Assembly (NCBI RefSeq): GCF_000246945.1
Contig: NZ_BAEX01000016.1
Coordinates: 1 to 46,570 of the forward strand
Direction: 5' to 3'
Length of the DNA: 46,570 bases
From: Myroides injenensis M09-0166
GTDB lineage: Bacteria > Bacteroidota > Bacteroidia > Flavobacteriales > Flavobacteriaceae
Below the pieces are notes generated by a model. It was given only the letters and a program-made list of their open reading frames with translations. It searched no databases and was not told the DNA's origin. Positions 44,221 to 46,570 of this stretch are shown one piece after another. Made by a program: the position numbers and the translations under genes. Each line of letters starts with the position of its first letter. Position 1 is the stretch's first letter.

Positions 44221-44224
44221 CAGT

Positions 44225-45769
44225 ATGGCAAAACAAGATGATATTTTTAAGAACGTTATTTCGCACGCTAAAGAGTATGGTTATATCTTTCCATCTAGCG
44301 AAATATACGATGGTCTAAGCGCAGTATATGACTACGCTCAGAATGGTGTTGAGTTAAAGAGAAACATTCGCGAGTACTGGTGGAAATCTATGGTACAAAT
44401 GCACGAAAATATTGTAGGAATAGATGCCTCAATTTTTATGCATCCTACTACTTGGAAAGCTTCTGGTCACGTAGATGCGTTTAATGACCCATTAATAGAT
44501 AATAAAGACAGTAAAAAGAGATATAGAGCAGATGTTCTTATAGAAGATTACTGTGAAAAATTATACCAAAAAGCTCAAAAAGAAATCGAAAAAGCAAAAA
44601 AACGCTTTGGAGAAGCTTTTGATGAGCAAGAATTTATAACTACCAACCCTCGTGTGGTAGAATATCTTGCAAAGAAAAAAGCAATTCTTGAGCGCATGGC
44701 TAAAGGTCTTGATACTGGCGATTTAGCTGACGTGAAAGCATTAATTGAAGAATTAGAAATTGCTGATCCAGATACTGGCTCTAAAAATTGGACTGAAGTA
44801 CGTCAATTTAATTTGATGTTTGGTACTAAGCTAGGTGCTTCTGCTGATTCAGCAATGGATTTATATTTACGTCCTGAAACTGCACAAGGTATTTTTGTAA
44901 ACTTCCTTAACGTTCAAAAAACAGGTCGCATGAAAATTCCTTTTGGAATTGCTCAGACTGGTAAAGCTTTCCGTAACGAGATTGTTGCTCGCCAATTTAT
45001 CTTCCGTATGCGCGAATTTGAACAAATGGAAATGCAATTCTTTGTTAAGCCAGGAGAAGAAATGAAATATTACGAGTACTGGAAAGACACTCGTTATAAA
45101 TGGCACTTATCTTTAGGAATGGGAGCTGAAAATTATCGTTTCCATGACCATGAGAAATTAGCACATTACGCTAATGCAGCTACTGATATTGAGTTTAACT
45201 TCCCATTCGGATTTAAAGAATTAGAAGGTATTCACTCTCGTACAGATTTTGACCTTAAAGCACATGAGAAATTCTCAGGCAAAAAGCTACAATTTTTTGA
45301 TAATGAGACAAACTCTTCTTACGTACCATACGTAGTAGAGACCTCTGTAGGTCTAGACCGTATGTTTTTATCTGTATTCTCGAAATCTTTAGTAGAAGAG
45401 ACTTTAGAAGATGGATCTACACGTACAGTATTAAGATTACCATCAGTACTAGCTCCGACTAAGGCAGCCGTATTACCATTAGTTAAAAAAGATGGTCTTC
45501 CAGAATTAGCACAAGAGATTATAGAAGATCTTAAATGGGACTTTAATGTAGCATATGATGAAAAAGATGCTGTAGGTCGTCGTTATCGTCGTGCAGATGC
45601 ATTAGGTACTCCATTCTGTATTACAGTTGATCACCAATCATTAGAAGATAAAACTGTAACTATTCGTCATCGTGATACAATGAAACAAGACCGCGTTGCG
45701 ATTGCAGATCTTAAATCAATCATTGAAAATGAAGTTTCAATGAAAAATTGGCTAAAGAAAATGTTATAG
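44225..45769 (+). CDS. glyS: Glycyl-tRNA synthetase (single-chain alpha2 type)
   Basis: A 514-residue class II synthetase that charges tRNA-Gly. It is the eukaryote-like homodimeric form, not the bacterial alpha2beta2 form. Family marks are the N-terminal GYIFPSSEIYDGLSAVYDYAQ region, VELKRNIREYWWKSMV, FMHPTTWKASGHVDAF, LRPETAQGIFVNF (motif 2 region), GKAFRNEIVARQFIFRMREFEQMEMQ (split across the ATP site), and TSVGLDRMFLSVF (motif 3). The C-terminal anticodon-binding domain includes RYRRADALGTPFCITVD. The gene is alone, with its own terminator, and its start is only 4 nt after a -7 box. Confidence 0.96.
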   Translation: MAKQDDIFKNVISHAKEYGYIFPSSEIYDGLSAVYDYAQNGVELKRNIREYWWKSMVQMHENIVGIDASIFMHPTTWKASGHVDAFNDPLIDNKDSKKRYRADVLIEDYCEKLYQKAQKEIEKAKKRFGEAFDEQEFITTNPRVVEYLAKKKAILERMAKGLDTGDLADVKALIEELEIADPDTGSKNWTEVRQFNLMFGTKLGASADSAMDLYLRPETAQGIFVNFLNVQKTGRMKIPFGIAQTGKAFRNEIVARQFIFRMREFEQMEMQFFVKPGEEMKYYEYWKDTRYKWHLSLGMGAENYRFHDHEKLAHYANAATDIEFNFPFGFKELEGIHSRTDFDLKAHEKFSGKKLQFFDNETNSSYVPYVVETSVGLDRMFLSVFSKSLVEETLEDGSTRTVLRLPSVLAPTKAAVLPLVKKDGLPELAQEIIEDLKWDFNVAYDEKDAVGRRYRRADALGTPFCITVDHQSLEDKTVTIRHRDTMKQDRVAIADLKSIIENEVSMKNWLKKML

Positions 45770-45794
45770 TCATTAATTGAAAATATAAATATGT

Positions 45795-45823
45795 AAAAGG
45801 GTTGTCTATGAGGCAACCCTTTT
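45795..45823 (+). terminator. Terminator of glyS
   Basis: AAAAGGGTTG (45795-45804) pairs perfectly with CAACCCTTTT (45814-45823), followed by GTTTTC. Confidence 0.9.
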
Positions 45824-45929
45824 GTTTTCAAACAAATAATCAAGTCATATTCAATCCTTTAAAAATTAAATATTTTTTTGTAATTTACTTTCTTAATGTA
45901 GATTAAGTGCTTATCTCTTAGTTTAATAT

Positions 45930-45937
45930 TAGGTTTG
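45930..45937 (+). promoter_or_regulatory. Putative -7 box of the YceI gene
   Basis: TAGGTTTG matches TAnnTTTG, 34 nt before the YceI ATG. The -33 element is not clear. Confidence 0.45.
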
Positions 45938-45971
45938 TAATCAAATAACAAAACAATAAAATTTTTATATC

Positions 45972-46547
45972 ATGAAAAAAATAGCTTTATTATTTGTAGC
46001 AACTTTAATCTCTGTAGCTACATTTGGTCAGACAAAATGGAATGTTGATAATATGCACTCTTTTGTTAACTTCTCTGTAAAACATTTAGGAATTTCTTTT
46101 GTAGATGGTCGTTTTGACAAATATGAAGGCACTTTCGATGGAACAGCAGATGATATAACAAAAGGAACTTTTAATTTCACTGTAGATATCAATAGTATCA
46201 ATACAGGAGTAGAAATGAGAGATAATCATTTAAAAACAGATGATTTCTTTAATGCAGAGAAATATCCTTCTATGAAATTTGAAAGTACATCAATTAAGAA
46301 AACTGGAAAAGATCAATATAAACTTACAGGTAACTTAACAATTAGAGATATTACTAAACCAGTAACATTTGATTTAACTTATGGAGGTTTACTAAAAGAT
46401 GATGGACAAGGAAACAGTAAGTTAGGATTCCAAGCTACAACTACAATTAATCGTTTTGATTTTGACGTAAATTACGATCCATCAGGACAAGCAATTGCAA
46501 AAGACGTTAAAGTATCAGTAAACTTAGAATTTACACAAGCAAAATAA
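45972..46547 (+). CDS. Secreted YceI-family protein
   Basis: A 191-residue exported lipocalin-like protein. The signal peptide MKKIALLFVATLISVATFGQ ends at a Flavobacteriia-style cleavage site (FG-Q). The mature part is typical of YceI: KWNVDNMHSFVNFSVKHLGI, GRFDKYEGTFDG, HLKTDDFFNAEKYPSMKFES, and TGNLTIRDITKPVTFDLTYGG. YceI proteins bind polyisoprenoid or similar lipids in a beta-barrel. The ligand here could be a quinone precursor or other amphiphile. It may be followed by a second gene 8 bp downstream that leaves the window. Confidence 0.95.
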   Translation: MKKIALLFVATLISVATFGQTKWNVDNMHSFVNFSVKHLGISFVDGRFDKYEGTFDGTADDITKGTFNFTVDINSINTGVEMRDNHLKTDDFFNAEKYPSMKFESTSIKKTGKDQYKLTGNLTIRDITKPVTFDLTYGGLLKDDGQGNSKLGFQATTTINRFDFDVNYDPSGQAIAKDVKVSVNLEFTQAK

Positions 46548-46554
46548 TTCCTTT

Positions 46555-46570
46555 ATGGATACCAAAAAAA
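46555..46570 (+). CDS. Possible start of the next gene (partial)
   Basis: ATGGATACCAAAAAAA begins 8 bp after the yceI stop and runs off the right edge (Met-Asp-Thr-Lys-Lys). The short spacing fits an operon, but five codons cannot identify the product. Confidence 0.3.

Larger units (their letters stand above)
43745..44224. other. Non-coding gap before glyS
   Basis: A 480-bp gap. It holds the aminotransferase terminator, a small hairpin TTCCTA/TAGGAA (44061-44080), one TAnnTTTG box at 44097-44104 and a second at 44213-44220 next to the glyS start. I see no gene, T-box or known riboswitch. Confidence 0.7.

Noticed and set aside
43860-44224. T-box or other riboswitch upstream of glyS
   Set aside because: No T-box sequence, specifier stem or antiterminator/terminator pair was found, and a -7 box sits next to the ATG.

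Overview
This is a compact, AT-rich chromosomal segment from a member of the Flavobacteriaceae (Bacteroidota). A Myroides- or Flavobacterium-like genus is my best guess, but genus is not proven. The evidence is the gldB/gldC gliding-motility pair, the GT117/DUF2723 membrane protein, a Bacteroidota-type RND-TolC fusion, lipoproteins with Flavobacteriia-style lipoboxes, and promoters of the TTTG-N19-TAnnTTTG type. That promoter pattern is perfect in front of both tRNA genes. Starts generally lack strong Shine-Dalgarno sequences, which is also usual for the group. No insertion sequence, prophage or CRISPR array was seen.

Layout. 1-2640: gldC (cut by the window edge) and gldB on the minus strand, divergent from nadE and a small unknown lipoprotein. 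2649-7236: dnaG, then an ECF sigma / anti-sigma / outer-membrane barrel operon. 7237-13147: polyprenyl synthase, rlmN, a short-chain dehydrogenase, class I fumarase and a lipoprotein cytochrome c, mostly separated by clear terminators. 13315-24881: heme biosynthesis. hemB, hemF, an unknown 119-residue protein and the hemE-hemD-hemC-hemA operon lie on the minus strand. Divergently, an AraC regulator, hemH, hemJ, an orphan histidine kinase and a crotonase form a tight plus-strand operon. Every step from glutamyl-tRNA to heme is present except hemL. 24998-25329: two identical tRNA-Gln(TTG) genes. 25510-29867: the GT117/DUF2723 protein and thiL. 30833-34316: a three-subunit biotin-dependent acyl-CoA carboxylase. 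34548-36163: a small accessory patch with a membrane protein, a DUF2625 protein and a SUKH-like protein. 36347-42343: a czc-type metal efflux operon. 42578-46547: a Tat-exported aminotransferase, glyS and a secreted YceI protein.

Most of the window is housekeeping. The least explained signals are in the non-coding gaps. Two gaps (12441-12554 and 30284-30383) carry arrays of 11-bp repeats arranged as inverted arms around a short spacer. The unit sequences differ but the period and layout are the same. Other points of note are a DnaG whose four zinc ligands are all replaced, an RND efflux pump fused to its outer-membrane channel through an internal signal-peptide-like segment, a ferrochelatase with an internal cysteine cluster, and an orphan pair of immunity-like genes.
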